NCBI GenBank assembly: GCA_019055375.1
Contig: JAHQIW010004283.1
Span: forward strand, 1 to 64,000
Origin: Parelaphostrongylus tenuis
Taxonomy: Eukaryota; Nematoda; Chromadorea; Rhabditida; Metastrongylidae
Length of the DNA stretch: 64,000 bases
Direction of reading: 5' to 3'
Shown here: in pieces, positions 13,501 to 21,117 of the stretch
How positions within the stretch are numbered: the stretch's first letter is position 1
How the letters are laid out: every line of letters begins with the position of its first letter
Position numbers and translations under genes: made by a program
Notes under the pieces: generated by a model
What the model was told of the DNA's origin: nothing
Database searches by the model: none
Seen by the model: the letters and a program-made list of their open reading frames with translations, nothing else

Positions 13501-16500
13501 AACACAGTGCATCTCTAACCACTGCGCCACATGTGCTCATCTTTTGCATATAACTCAATAGTCCTCAGATGTATATTACAACATTATAGCACTGCTAAAA
13601 TCAGTGAAATTAAGAAGAGATTTGCACCTATAATTTACTCACAATTCCCAAAAAGATCCACTCACTTCGCTACTACACTCTCTAATAATCAATAATTGAT
13701 CAATAAGAAAACGATGATGGGTCTAGTAGCTTACACCGCTCCGTTCAGTACTCCGGCAAGACTTTCGTTGATGCTCAGATACGTCCAACAACACGACTAG
13801 TGAGAAGATCGTCAGCTACTACTCCTTCCTCCTCGACAGGATCTGGCTGGAAAGTATTGTCTGATTTGCTACGATCGGCGTAAATTTTTGCTCTACTGCT
13901 TTTTACGGTATTACGATGGATCTTTTTCCGTTATCCGGAAACGGATGAAAGACCGATCTCATTCGCTAGACAAAAAATTTTCATAGGAGTGATATAATGA
14001 TCATTCACAAGCTCAAATCTCTGGCTGTAGCTACACGTAGTTATTTTTAAAAAAAAACCATTAATAACGCTGTAGCACTCAATATAGATTATGGTTACGT
14101 TCCGTTAGCTGAGCGCAACTTCCGATCCTTCAGAGAAAAGATAATTTTGCGCTTGTTTTCGACGATTGAACTGCCATTCCATAGTTTAAATCAAAAGAAA
14201 TTTGAACGATGTATTTCTTCTTCAGAAAGGCCTTGTCACTTGCGCTGTAAAGACCAAAGTAGTAATTTGCTTCCTCATTGTAAAATTCCTCGCTGATGGA
14301 AGGTTTTCCTTCCCAAGTTTCACTAACCAGTCGATAGATCAAATCTTAAAGGATTCCAATGGTCTATTTGGTTTTATGATAGACCTGGTATCACGCTGAA
14401 ACAGCCAAAAATAGACTGAATTTCGCAAAAAATGGATCACTTCAACCATCCTCTCTTCATTTCGATCCATCGAGAAAAACGTATTTTTTGATGTTTTATA
14501 TAATCAATCGATAGCTTTAATCAAAAAAATCTGCACGGTGTGCTTTATTTTTCAAAATGACCTTGTTGTTGCACTGAAAGAGCAAAAATAATATTTTGTT
14601 TCTCAAGCAAAGATTTGTCGCTGACCAAAATTTCCTTTGAGTTTCAGTAATTGGTCAAGAGACTAGATCTTAAAGATATCATCAAACTATTTAATTTCGG
14701 CTATCGACCTCATATCACGCTCTGACAACCAAAAGAAGAATAGGCTTTCCAAAACTGGAAAAAAGCACCAAGTGCGGAACCCAACTTTCTTTTGATTGCT
14801 ATGAAGCAGTAAGAAGTCCGTTGAAGAAACCAAGAACATTATTGGAATCTATGAGACTTGATCTATCGTTTGGTTCTTGGAACTATGTGAGAGGGGTCCT
14901 GGTCAGCGAGATATCTCTCAATGAGAAACAAAATATTACTTCGTTCTTTCAGCTCAATAACAGGATCTTTATGAAAATGAAATACACCATTTGAATTCTT
15001 TTGACTTATGCTATCGATTGACTATTTAAACATTAGAAACGATCAAAAATACGTTCTTCCAAAAGGATCAAAGTGAAGAGAGGCTAGTTCAAGTGATCCT
15101 TTTTTGCGAAACCCAATCTTTTTTTAGCTATTACAGCGTAATACCAGGTCCATTATAAAAACCAAATAGATCAGTGGAATCCTTGAGATTTAACCTATCG
15201 ACTGATTAATGAAACTTTAAAGGAAAAGCTCTGGTCAGCGAGAAATCTTTCAATGAGAAAGGAGATAATATTTTTGCTCTTTCAGTGCAATAACAAGGCC
15301 TTATTGAAGATGGAATACACCGTTCAATTCTTTTGATTTGGGCTATCCAATAACTGATTGATCATTGGAGAATACCAAGAAATACGTTTTCTACAGAGTA
15401 TCGAAGCTGGGCTCAGCTAACGGAAAAGTATCAAATCATGTTTCTCACCCTCCGCGCGCCTCCATTTTCCTCACGCCTATGATCAGTGGAAAGCACATAA
15501 AGTCGATGAACGTGTAAAGAAAATCGCATGATATTTGACTTAATCGTTCAGTATAATTTCTTATGGAGTGGAGAAAAAATTCCCAACTGAGACAAACTGC
15601 ACGCCATAAGTCTACGCGCCAGGGCATCGATGGATCGCGCCACCCGCGCCTGTAGGCTAGCCGTTAAACAAGCCGCCGAAAATGTGAAACTCGATCTTGT
15701 TTTCCCTACTGAACCGAAAAAGAAAAGATCTTCCCAGAAAATAAGCAAAGCGCTGAAATCACTGAGATCTACGCTGTCGAATGATCGCTGATACTTTTCA
15801 ATTTTAATTGAGTCAACTTGTTATGTGGTCTGGTAAGGGTTCTTGTACATCCCGATACACGTGTTTCGTCCTTACAGACTCGTCAGCCGGGCAGAACCCG
15901 TCGTCTTTCGATCTTTTTATCAGCCAGTTCTCTCGGGAGCGCTACTCTTCCTACAGAGAGTTATTGAAGGCAGACGTTTTACACTCTATGTCAAGTGAAA
16001 TTTTCACGTAACAGAGAAAGTTGTACACTCGATTGTTCTTTGGCTGGTATTTTTTATATTCATATTATACCTTTATTTCAAGAGATTTTTTGAAGAAGGT
16101 ATAATATGATAGAAATACCAACCAAAGAGCAATCGAGTGTACAACACTCTGAGTTACGTGAAAATTTCACTTGACATGGAGTGTAAAACGTCCGCCTTCG
16201 ATAACTCTCTGTAGGGAGAGTAGGGCTCCCGAGAGAACTGACTTATAAAAAGATCGAAAGACGACGGGTTCTGCCCGGCTGACGAGTCTGTAAGGACGAA
16301 ACACGTGTCTCGGGCTGTACAAGAGCCCTTACCAGACCACATGACAAGGTGGCTCAAATAATAATGGAAGGATCTATTGAAAATTGAGCGTAGTCTTAAT
16401 AAAGCACTCGAAGGAAAGGTATAATATGATAAAAAAAATACTAGCCAGCTAGCAATCGAGTGCGAAAACACTCGGTGTTAGGTGAATGTTTCACCTGACA

Positions 16501-17889
16501 TAGAGTGTAAAGCGTACGTCGTCGACAACTATATATAAGGAGTGAACGCTCCCGAGAGAACTGACTTTTAAAACATCGAAAGACGACGGGTTCTGCCCGG
16601 CTGACGAGTCTGTAAGGACGAAACACGTGTCTCGGGCTGTACAAGAGCCCTTACCAGACCACATGACAAGGTGGCTCAAATAATAATGGAAGGATCTATT
16701 GAAAATTGAGCGTGGTCTTAATAAAACACTCGAAATAAAGGTTTTGATATGATTGCTGATAGTCTAAAAAAAAGCCCTGTCCGTTGAAGTGTAGAACACA
16801 CATGTATTTCTTTCGCCTATAGCGCTATCAAAACAGCTTTTCAAAAAAGCAAACATAATTTTGAGTTCTCCGAGTCTTTTACTAACGAAGAAGTACTAGT
16901 ACTCTAAGGAGTTTAGCCAAGGAAAATACAAACCAAGCAAGAAAAAAAAACGCGTAGGCCGTGCAAAACATATTTTATTTTGAGTTTTACAACGTTGTAA
17001 AAGGGTGTTTCGAGAGACCATTCACGTAGGGCTCTAGCCGGAGTTTTACGCTTTCGAATGATTACCAATGCTCCTATGAAAACTTCTTGTCCAGCGAATG
17101 AGATCATTTTTTCATTTAGAGCCGGATAACGGAAAAGAACTGTTATGATGTTCTAAATACGTAGCTAGGAATACTCGATATTAATAGTATTTTTAGTGCA
17201 TTTCGCACTGTAATGATGTTTTGAATATTCCTAAGAGATGTGAGTGGTGAACAAAAACACGACCTCAGGCGGGAATCGAACCCACGTTTCATCCTATCCG
17301 GGGACGCGTGCTCTACCACTACACGACTGAGGTACATTTGCCCGACCACTCATTCTTCAACATCTCAATGTTAGCTATCAGCCACCAACCCATGACAGGT
17401 TTGGTCGGGTATGCGATTTCGCCCCCCGATAGGATGAAACGTGGGTTCGATTCCCGCCTGAGGTCGTGTTTTTGCTCACCACTCAATTCTCATAGCTAAG
17501 AATGTTGAGCGGTTTGCAAAACATTCGACCCTAGGCGGGAGTTGAACCCGTGTTCCATACCGCAGGCACGCGCTACCACTACACCACAATGGCCTCGGCT
17601 TCTTAGGCGACATATCGAAGGGGGAGAAAGCAAAGCTGTGGCCTTGGTGTAGTGTGATAGTGCACACCCTCATCAGTAAAGCGCGGGTTCGACTTCCGGA
17701 TAGGGTCAAACTTTTGCACTTCTCAACATCTCTAAATTCAATGTATTTCGTTACCTAGTGATGAATAAAGGAAACTCTTCGACTGACCTCATCCGGAAAC
17801 GATCCAGGGGCGACAGCGGCTGGTTTGAAGGCACTCAGAGGACTCGCAGGAGAGTCACAACCTGGAGACGCCGGAGATTCCACGTCCAT
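1522..17889 (-). CDS. MED24: Mediator subunit MED24 / LIN-25-like protein, multi-exon, 3' end outside window
   Basis: The start codon is at 17889 (protein begins [17 protein letters not shown]). Exons placed by splice sites: 17788-17889, 13783-13846, 12680-12844, 11512-11757, 11137-11437, 10769-10927, 10615-10706, 8265-8364, 8068-8203, 7601-7724, about 6633-6754, 6504-6594, 6130-6207, 2417-2637, 1891-2081, 1522-1657. Phases agree for exons 1 to 3, 4 to 6 and 14 to 15; other joins have unseen exons or unresolved boundaries. The product is a long helical solenoid. Segments such as [47 protein letters not shown] and [19 protein letters not shown] match, in order and by memory, human MED24. MED24 belongs to the Mediator tail and acts in the nucleus in RNA polymerase II regulation; LIN-25 is its C. 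elegans counterpart. Exon 11137-11437 needs a one-base frame change near 11250-11270. Alternative: another HEAT-like solenoid. Confidence 0.58.
3188..3475. repeat. Foldback/TIR element, hammerhead family B, copy B1
   Basis: Left end GTTTGGTAATGATATAACAT-like followed by GTTTTGAGC; right end GCTCAAAACATG followed by TTACATCATTATCAAAC, so the termini are inverted repeats of about 30 bp. It lies in an intron of the minus-strand MED24-like gene. It contains GGCTGAACCGAAGTGCTACTGA, a sequence also found with changes in the other family B copies at 39.6, 42.4 and 56.7 kb. Confidence 0.65.
3377..3423 (+). ncRNA. Decayed hammerhead ribozyme-like motif in B1
   Basis: GTGCTA, CTGAAGAG, then a spacer ending in CTGTC and TAGCAC. 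GTGCTA pairs perfectly with TAGCAC (six pairs, stem I) and the cleavage triplet is GTC, but the GAAA box is not intact (the expected region reads GATAAAATAG). Probably an inactive relic. Its value is that stem I and the cleavage triplet match what the family A copies predict. Confidence 0.45.
3830..4250. repeat. Foldback element, hammerhead family A, copy A2
   Basis: The left arm begins TTGAGCCACATGTCATGTGG and continues through GAGCCCGATACACGTG; the right arm returns as GTACCGGGCTCTATAAGTG and ends ATCTTGGCTCAAAAATAATT. The centre is near 4020-4050 and includes AGGGGCC/GGCCCC blocks on both sides. The flanking GTGGTTTTGA-like ends match other family A copies. It lies in an intron of the minus-strand MED24-like gene. 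Confidence 0.7.
4140..4183 (+). ncRNA. Hammerhead ribozyme-like motif in A2
   Basis: GCGTGA, CTGATGAG, stem II (G-GCU, loop GUCAA, GGCC), GAAAC, ATGT, triplet GTA, CCGGGC. Both core boxes are intact. Stem II keeps four pairs although its bases differ from A1, which is compensatory variation. Stem I pairs four of six positions. The left arm of the same element (about 3880-3930, minus strand) is more degraded. Confidence 0.55.
5205..6060. repeat. Foldback TIR element (family C), intronic copy
   Basis: Left end CGACAAATGAGAAACCGATC with a TTCATAGAATTTTCAGCGATCATTCG-like block; the right end near 5960-6050 carries the inverted counterpart (CCGAATGATTGC..., GAGATCGGTTTGTCAG). Internal blocks such as GCATTACACCTCGCCGGACAG are shared with copies at 9.7, 21.3, 23.3 and 33.2 kb. 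It lies in an intron of the MED24-like gene, directly 3' of its exon at 6130-6207 in the direction of transcription. Confidence 0.6.
7860..8035 (-). repeat. Decayed tRNA-derived SINE (family S)
   Basis: The minus strand shows the GCGCATGTGGCGCAGTGG-type head in decayed form near 8030, and the conserved tail region (GTCTGAGAGGATAGCAGCAGTGA and a CACTGTAATGGCCAGATATG-like stretch) in the same order as better copies at 19.95, 32.1 and 54.1 kb. It lies in an intron of the MED24-like gene. Confidence 0.5.
8400..9050. repeat. Foldback element, hammerhead family A, copy A3 (degenerate, two halves)
   Basis: Two oppositely oriented family A arms: the first starts TCTTGAGACCACGCTCAAG and runs through GTCCGGTACAAATGTTTCGG; the second, centred near 8900, ends ATGCACTGCTCAATAAATAATT. 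Antisense hammerhead remnants are visible near 8485-8530 (CGACGAAG...GACCGAAAC on the minus strand), with a sense one near 8920-8970 whose GAAA box is altered to AAAA. Between them lies a third partial copy from about 8680 to 8860. Confidence 0.6.
9085..9180 (-). repeat. Partial tRNA-derived SINE (family S)
   Basis: On the minus strand this contains a degenerate tRNA head with a box-B-like element (TCGATAGTTCAGTATCGCGC, then TCATGGCTCGTCATGCCTTCC), matching the start of the SINE copies elsewhere in the window. The tail is missing. Confidence 0.45.
9295..9400 (+). repeat. tRNA-like repeat interrupted by a C homopolymer
   Basis: GGCCTCGTTGGTGTAGTGG resembles the D-arm part of the tRNA-like repeats at 17.6 kb, but the anticodon region is replaced by about 16 consecutive C residues (9330-9345) before TGGGTAGAACGCCAG. 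The homopolymer may be of uncertain length in the assembly. Not a functional tRNA. Confidence 0.4.
9455..10335. repeat. Foldback TIR element (family C), well-preserved ends
   Basis: Left end TTCCGTTATACGGGTACA, then CATTCGTTGGGCGAGAACG and AAGAGTGTTAGTAATCATTC; right end AATGATTACTATCACATC and AAACTTGCCCATCGGAG through TTCTCGGATAACGGAA. The termini are therefore inverted repeats of about 100 bp. The interior shares blocks with the copies at 5.2 and 32.8 kb. Intronic within the MED24-like gene. Confidence 0.65.
11915..12105 (-). repeat. tRNA-derived SINE (family S), antisense
   Basis: Reverse of the SINE consensus: TACAATGACTCGC, then TCCTCTCAAACAAGTCTGGTA, then GCGCGAAATCGACACCATCGA (box B region) and a GCACCGCCACTGC end. 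The head on the minus strand reads GCAGTGGCGGTGCCCAGCTG, more diverged than other copies. The positive-strand open frame here is a SINE artefact. Confidence 0.55.
12255..12470. repeat. TA/TG-rich microsatellite with a conserved leader
   Basis: From about 12328 to 12465 the sequence is an impure ATGTATATG / ACACGTGT array. It is preceded by CGCGTCACATGCCCTCGAGA...ACCGGCCG, and the same kind of leader precedes the array at 28.3 kb. The open frames here, tyrosine- and cysteine-rich on both strands, are translations of the repeat and not genes. Confidence 0.7.
12935..13215. repeat. Inverted pair of tRNA-like repeats
   Basis: The first (about 12940-13012) is on the minus strand: its complement contains GGTTCAACTCCCACT-type T-arm sequence and a TGTAGTGGTAGTAGGCGCCTG D-arm. 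The second (about 13145-13210, plus) reads GATGGTGTAGTGGTAACGCGC and ends GGGCTCAACTCCCAC. The two face each other across about 130 bp. Neither has a convincing full cloverleaf. Confidence 0.5.
13248..13536 (-). repeat. tRNA-derived SINE (family S), near full length
   Basis: On the minus strand: head GTGGCGCAGTGGTTAGAG, box B near GGTTCGATCTCGCGC, GTCAGACTTGTCTGGGAGGATAG, GCGAGTCATTGTAAG, GCATTCATTCACCTCAAACGAAG, and a tail ending near CCGAGAGCTTTATCC. The tRNA-like head, unrelated body and short tail define a SINE. About 60-70% of the length is shared with the copies at 19.95, 32.1 and 54.1 kb. Confidence 0.65.
13925..15440. repeat. Long family C-related foldback region with internal sub-repeats
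   Basis: The left end (TTCCGTTATCCGGAAACGG, then CGATCTCATTCGCTAGACAA) is a family C terminus. The interior alternates a unit containing ATCGATAGATTAAAT / AATGGTCTATTTGGTTTT with its complement (for example about 14300-14400 against 15130-15230, and 14880-14960 against 15200-15280). No coding capacity is credible; the 60-70-codon frames are repeat translations. It lies in intron 1 of the MED24-like gene. Confidence 0.5.
15850..15892 (-). ncRNA. Hammerhead ribozyme-like motif, left arm of A4
   Basis: Minus strand: GCCCGG, CTGACGAG, stem II G-UCU, loop GUAA, GGA-C, GAAAC, ACGT, triplet GTA, TCGGGA. Every invariant core position of the hammerhead consensus is present. Stem I pairs GCCCGG with TCGGGA at five of six positions counting one G-U, and stem II has four pairs. 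Stem III is minimal. Confidence 0.7.
16273..16315 (+). ncRNA. Hammerhead ribozyme-like motif, right arm of A4
   Basis: GCCCGG, CTGACGAG, stem II G-UCU, loop GUAA, GGA-C, GAAAC, ACGT, triplet GTC, TCGGGC. All core residues are intact, the cleavage triplet is the canonical GUC, and stem I (GCCCGG with TCGGGC) pairs at all six positions with one G-U. This is the best hammerhead candidate in the window. The predicted cut is after 16309. Confidence 0.75.
16426..16740. repeat. Single-arm duplicate of hammerhead family A (A5)
   Basis: Sequence from about 16575 to 16735 repeats 16255-16405 with only one or two differences visible by eye, including the hammerhead and the tail GGCTCAAATAATAATGGAAG. 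It lacks a left arm. It is placed directly after A4 in the same orientation as A4's right arm, which suggests a local tandem duplication or a nested copy. Confidence 0.75.
16595..16637 (+). ncRNA. Hammerhead ribozyme-like motif in A5
   Basis: Identical in the core to the copy at 16273-16315: GCCCGG, CTGACGAG, stem II with GUAA loop, GAAAC, ACGT, GTC, TCGGGC. Two complete same-strand hammerheads about 320 bases apart could act together, as short-stem-III hammerheads are known to work better as dimers in other systems. Confidence 0.7.
16745..17135. repeat. Right-hand part of a family C element
   Basis: Contains CTGATAGTCTAAAAAAAAGCC, CTAGTACTCTAAGGAG and the terminal block TTTCGAATGATTACCAATGC...CTTGTCCAGCGAATGAGATC...GCCGGATAACGGAA. 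This matches the right ends of the elements at 9.5-10.3 and 37.2-38.0 kb. Confidence 0.55.
17215..17490. repeat. Inverted pair of tRNA-like repeats with shared flanks
   Basis: Minus-strand copy at about 17235-17335: its complement has GTGTAGTGGTAGAGCACGCG and GGGTTCGATTCCCGCCTGAG. Plus-strand partial copy at about 17425-17475: GATAGGATGAAACGTGGG and TTCGATTCCCGCCTGAGGTC. Outer flanks GAGTGGTGAACAAAAAC and GTTTTTGCTCACCACTC are complementary, so the pair forms one foldback unit. Confidence 0.6.
17500..17720. repeat. Second inverted pair of tRNA-like repeats
   Basis: A minus-strand copy (about 17515-17605; complement ends CGGGTTCAACTCCCGCCTAGG) faces a plus-strand copy (about 17640-17708; GGCCTTGGTGTAGTGTGATAG, then GCGGGTTCGACTTCCG). 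Flanks GAGCGGTTTGCAAAAC and AACTTTTGCACTTCTCAAC are again roughly inverted. It lies about 70 bp from the 3' side of exon 1 of the MED24-like gene. Confidence 0.5.
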
Positions 17890-18310
17890 CTCACTCACTG
17901 TCGACGAGAGCCTATAAAACAGCGATAACATTGTGATCTCCTACCAACTCCGTCGCACCGATTTCGATACGTACGCTGGGCTGGGTGTTTCGGACGGTAT
18001 GACTTGACCCCAATGCGTACGTTCTTGTTCGGCCTTGCCGAACAGTTATGCTGGAGTTTTTCTAACCATTCGATAGTTTTGATGATTTTTTTAGTTCGAT
18101 TTGTCAACTAATACCTGGATTTTTTCTAATCGATCGATAGCTTGCGGAATCCGTGGATAGGTGGTCTGCTCGCTACGCTCTTTACTTACAAAATAGCCTG
18201 TCTTGACGGTCGAAGGGAATTGACGGACGTGGAAAACCTAGAATAAAAAAGTAAAACACTCAAGCTATCGAATAAGACCATGCGGAAAGGGGTCATAGCG
18301 TCGTTCAGAT
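17890..18310. other. Upstream region of the MED24-like gene
   Basis: About 400 bases upstream of the start codon at 17889 without a convincing coding segment. CTCGTCGACAG lies just before the ATG on the coding strand; no clear spliced-leader acceptor (TTTCAG) could be picked with confidence. Two TCGATAG-containing repeat remnants lie at about 18060-18150. Confidence 0.35.
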
Positions 18311-18319
18311 CATCGTAAA

Positions 18320-18425
18320 TGAAGATATAACCCTTTCGGTACCATGGACCCAACCCTCAACGGGCCTAACCTCCAGAGTGCTGCAGAGAAGCAGAGGGTT
18401 GGGTCTATAGTCCCGAAAGGATTAA
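18320..18425. repeat. Short imperfect hairpin
   Basis: CCTTTCGGTACCATGGACCC followed by AACCCTC pairs with GAGGGTTGGGTCTATAG and CCCGAAAGG about 60 bases later. Arms are about 27 bp. It may be a fragment of a larger foldback repeat. Confidence 0.5.
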
Positions 18426-18645
18426 GGACATGACAGCCATACAAAGAGGAGCATAGCAAGTATGTATGAGCTATAGAGACGCGGAAAAATTTACGGGGAT
18501 ACCGAGTAATAAGGTGAAAACCATAAAAAATTAGTGCCACGTGTCTAATGCGCGGGCTCACGGACGGTACGACTCGACCTCGATGCGCACTTGATCACCG
18601 CGCTCCACTGGACTTTCTGACTCGCGAAAATTGCCGTGGTGACCT

Positions 18646-18857
18646 GTTGACTTCCGCGGACCCTAGCTGGGCGTGTCCGCCAGCGCGGGAACGACTCTAT
18701 CTCTTCTGCCCCGATTATTCGCACACCACAGTGCTGTTTTTCGTTGAAAGATCAGCGGCAAAATTTTGTACTGTATTCTGTAGCGAAAAGCAGTACTGCA
18801 GAGTCGCTAACGTCGGGGCAGGGCGAACACGCCCAGCTTGGGTCCGCGGAAGTCAAT
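18646..18857. repeat. Small foldback TIR element (family T), copy 1
   Basis: Terminal inverted repeats GTTGACTTCCGCGGACCC and GGTCCGCGGAAGTCAAT. Inside, CTGGGCGTGTCCGCCAGCG is matched by CGAACACGCCCAGCTTG, and GTGCTGTTTTTCGTTG by a GCGAAAAGCAGTAC block. About 210 bp, no coding capacity, so a MITE-like element. A second copy is at 42.05-42.28 kb and one isolated end is at about 24.89 kb. Confidence 0.65.
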
Positions 18858-18859
18858 CG

Positions 18860-19945
18860 CTTAGTGAAAGGTAGCTGAACTGAAATTCCCAAACAATTGG
18901 TAGGAAAAGGAACGGTGGGACCTCGAACTCGATCTCTCGAGTGCCCAAATTCCACAATTCCATTCCCAGGTGTTGATTTGAGCAGATTTCCTATACGTCC
19001 AGGTGATTATAAGTGACTTCACGCTACCCGTTGCTAGGATCTAACGCAATTTCTTATAAAACGGATAAGAAACGGAACTGCTGACCATCGAAATCGAACC
19101 CCAGACCTCAAATTCCATAAATTTATTCCTAAATCTCAACTGCGCCACATTTCGGCGCCCAAGTGGGTCCTACAGTGATTGTTACCATCCATGGCCAGGG
19201 ATCTATTAAGACTACCATAAAATTGACAGGAAACGAAACTATGGACCATCGAAACCGACACCCTTCCCCTCCCCACCCTTCCTTGCCCGGCGAATTCCCA
19301 CATCCCACAAGTCCATTCCTAATTATCGACTTCAGCAGATTTCAAATGCGGCGCCTCGGAGGGTACTGTAGCGATTGCATGCTACCTATTAACAGGGTTC
19401 GGAGTAAACCCCTATAGAATGGAATAGGAAATGGAAATAGCCCTCCCGACCCAACTAGGCAAGCACTCCAAACCCCTTAGTGGCGGCAGCAGCGCAGTGG
19501 TGGAAAAGGTGGTCCTACAGCGAATGCATGCTTACTGTCGCCGTTTAACCAGCAGCAGCACCATAGCTCGCATGCATCTCTCCAAAGCGGTTGTGGTAGA
19601 GGCTCGTTTGTCAACTTGTCAGTTTGTTCGTTTGTTTATTTGTTTGTTTGTTTTTTATTTGTTTGTTTATTTGTTTATATGTTTACCTGTTTGTCTCTGT
19701 TTCTGTCTCGTAAAGTCCTTTTCCCTTCCTTTTATACGCTGCTCTAAACCGTGAAAATGTACGGATGATCGAAAATGTCTTCTGTCAGGAATTTCTAAAC
19801 GTTTATTCCGTATTACTCCAAAAATCCCTATTTCTCTTATTTTTTATTTATTATTAAATTTTACAGGTGAATATTGTTGACCTCTGCGGACTTTTCAGTG
19901 AAGATGTTCCCCGTACATACCTGATCAGAGCTGATATTACAAAAA
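18860..19945. other. Intergenic stretch with low-complexity tract, no gene recognised
   Basis: Contains two degenerate repeats of a block ending AACCATCGAAACCGACACCC / GACCATCGAAATCGAACCCC (about 19080-19260), which resemble a tRNA-like 3' half on the minus strand, and a TTTGTTTGTTTG tract at about 19615-19690. No credible exon found. Confidence 0.4.
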
Positions 19946-19951
19946 AAGGAG

Positions 19952-20250
19952 CGTATATGGCGCAGTGGTCAGAGGTGCTCTACGTCTCATACGAGGTCGA
20001 TGGTTCGATCTCGCGCTCATGGATCACCAAGCTATCCATCCCTCCGGGATCGGTAAATTGGTTCCAGAGTTGTCTCCATACTTGTCCGGGATGATAAGGA
20101 GCACTGACTCGGGACAGCGGGAAGCCACCGCGAGTCATTGTAAAGGCCAGATATGCATTCAGTCTCCTCAAGCGAAGTTAGAAATTGAAGACGAATGCAT
20201 GGCTCATCCCTCAGGGATTGATCAATGCCGAGAGATTTATCCTTTAGTTT
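19952..20250 (+). repeat. tRNA-derived SINE (family S), near full length
   Basis: Head GCGTATATGGCGCAGTGG, GTCAGAGGTGCTC, box B GGTTCGATCTCGCGCTCAT, body CCATCCCTCCGGGATCGG, GTCCGGGATGATAAGGAG, GCGAGTCATTGTAAAGGCC, AGATATGCATTCAGTC, tail ending GAGAGATTTATCC. The A-box and B-box match RNA polymerase III internal promoter elements. The 153-residue frame across it is repeat-derived, not a gene. Confidence 0.7.
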
Positions 20251-20392
20251 TTTTTACTATAAGAAATCGTCTAGCTTTGTTTGTTTTTTTCCTTATCCCT
20301 TCTTTCGGCCGTTGTATTTCTGGCTTCCGATTTTCATTGAGCCTCCATGTGGGCAATCAAAATTCCACTTTTATCGGCAAGCTAACATGGGA

Positions 20393-20945
20393 CTTTGAAA
20401 GTGAGAAGAAAAGCTTAGAAAACTAATCTTTATTAAAGCTTCGCGAGGTTGGTATCCTTTCCCAATCGATTGCTCTTCTTTCCGGTCGATGGGTTTTTCG
20501 CGATTGCTTGTGGCTGACGTTTCGGCAAATACGCCTTCTTCAGAGCCTGAACGTATTATTCGTTGCAGCTTCATTTATATGACTATACAATAAGGAAGGA
20601 GAAAAAAAATATTTGAAAATCTGTAAGCGACAATCGATTCAGGGAAAACCACTCACCCAACCATCTAATCCAGGGACTACCTATGTTGTTAGCGCCAGAG
20701 TGACGTATGAACCCGCCCGTATGATTTTTTTTTTTCTCTTTCCTTATTGTATAGTCATATAAATAAAGCTGCAACGAATAATACGTTCAGGCTCTGAAGA
20801 AGGCGTATTTGCCGAAACGTCAGCCACAAGCAATCGCGAAAACCCATCGACCGGAAAGAAGAGCAATCGATTGGGAAAAGATACCAACCTCGTGAAGCTT
20901 TAATAAAGATTAGTTTTCTAAGCTTTTCTTCTCACTTTCAAAGTT
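20393..20945. repeat. Large foldback element with about 220-bp arms (family U)
   Basis: The left arm starts CTTTGAAAGTGAGAAGAAAAG and the right arm ends CTTTTCTTCTCACTTTCAAAG. The arms remain nearly perfect inverted complements through CGATTGCTCTTCTTTCCGG and TTTCGGCAAATACGCCTTC to GACTATACAATAAGG, leaving a centre of about 110 bp near 20615-20725. No open frame of note. The motif CGTTTCGGCAAAT...CTTCTTC...AGAGCCT also occurs alone near 49.18-49.23 kb. Confidence 0.8.
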
Positions 20946-21117
20946 TTATATCATTAACATGCCGAGGTTTCAAGAAAGTCGGGCTTTCGAGTTTTAACAT
21001 GGGGCTTTTCCAATTTTCTATGTTTTCAGATTCAGCCCCAAGGGCTTTGATGAAAATGGATCTGTCAAAGCCTCGTGTTATCTCGTCAGTGAAAACAAAG
21101 CGGGTTCTTTTTTTTTG

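Larger units (their letters stand above)
15785..16425. repeat. Large near-perfect palindrome, hammerhead family A, copy A4
   Basis: The left arm (about 15800-16065) and right arm (about 16085-16360) are almost perfect inverted repeats; TTTGGCTGGTATTTTTTATA faces AGAAATACCAACCAAAGAGC at the centre. The ends show TTATGTGGTCTGGTAAGGG and its complement CCCTTACCAGACCACATG. The similarity of the arms suggests recent insertion or gene conversion. Both arms carry a hammerhead motif. Confidence 0.8.

Noticed and set aside
16154..16679. Minus-strand frames with [17 protein letters not shown] repeated
   Set aside because: The repetition follows the palindromic hammerhead elements; the frames are the element read through.
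19965..20426. 153-residue plus-strand open frame
   Set aside because: It runs through a tRNA-derived SINE and into a foldback element arm.
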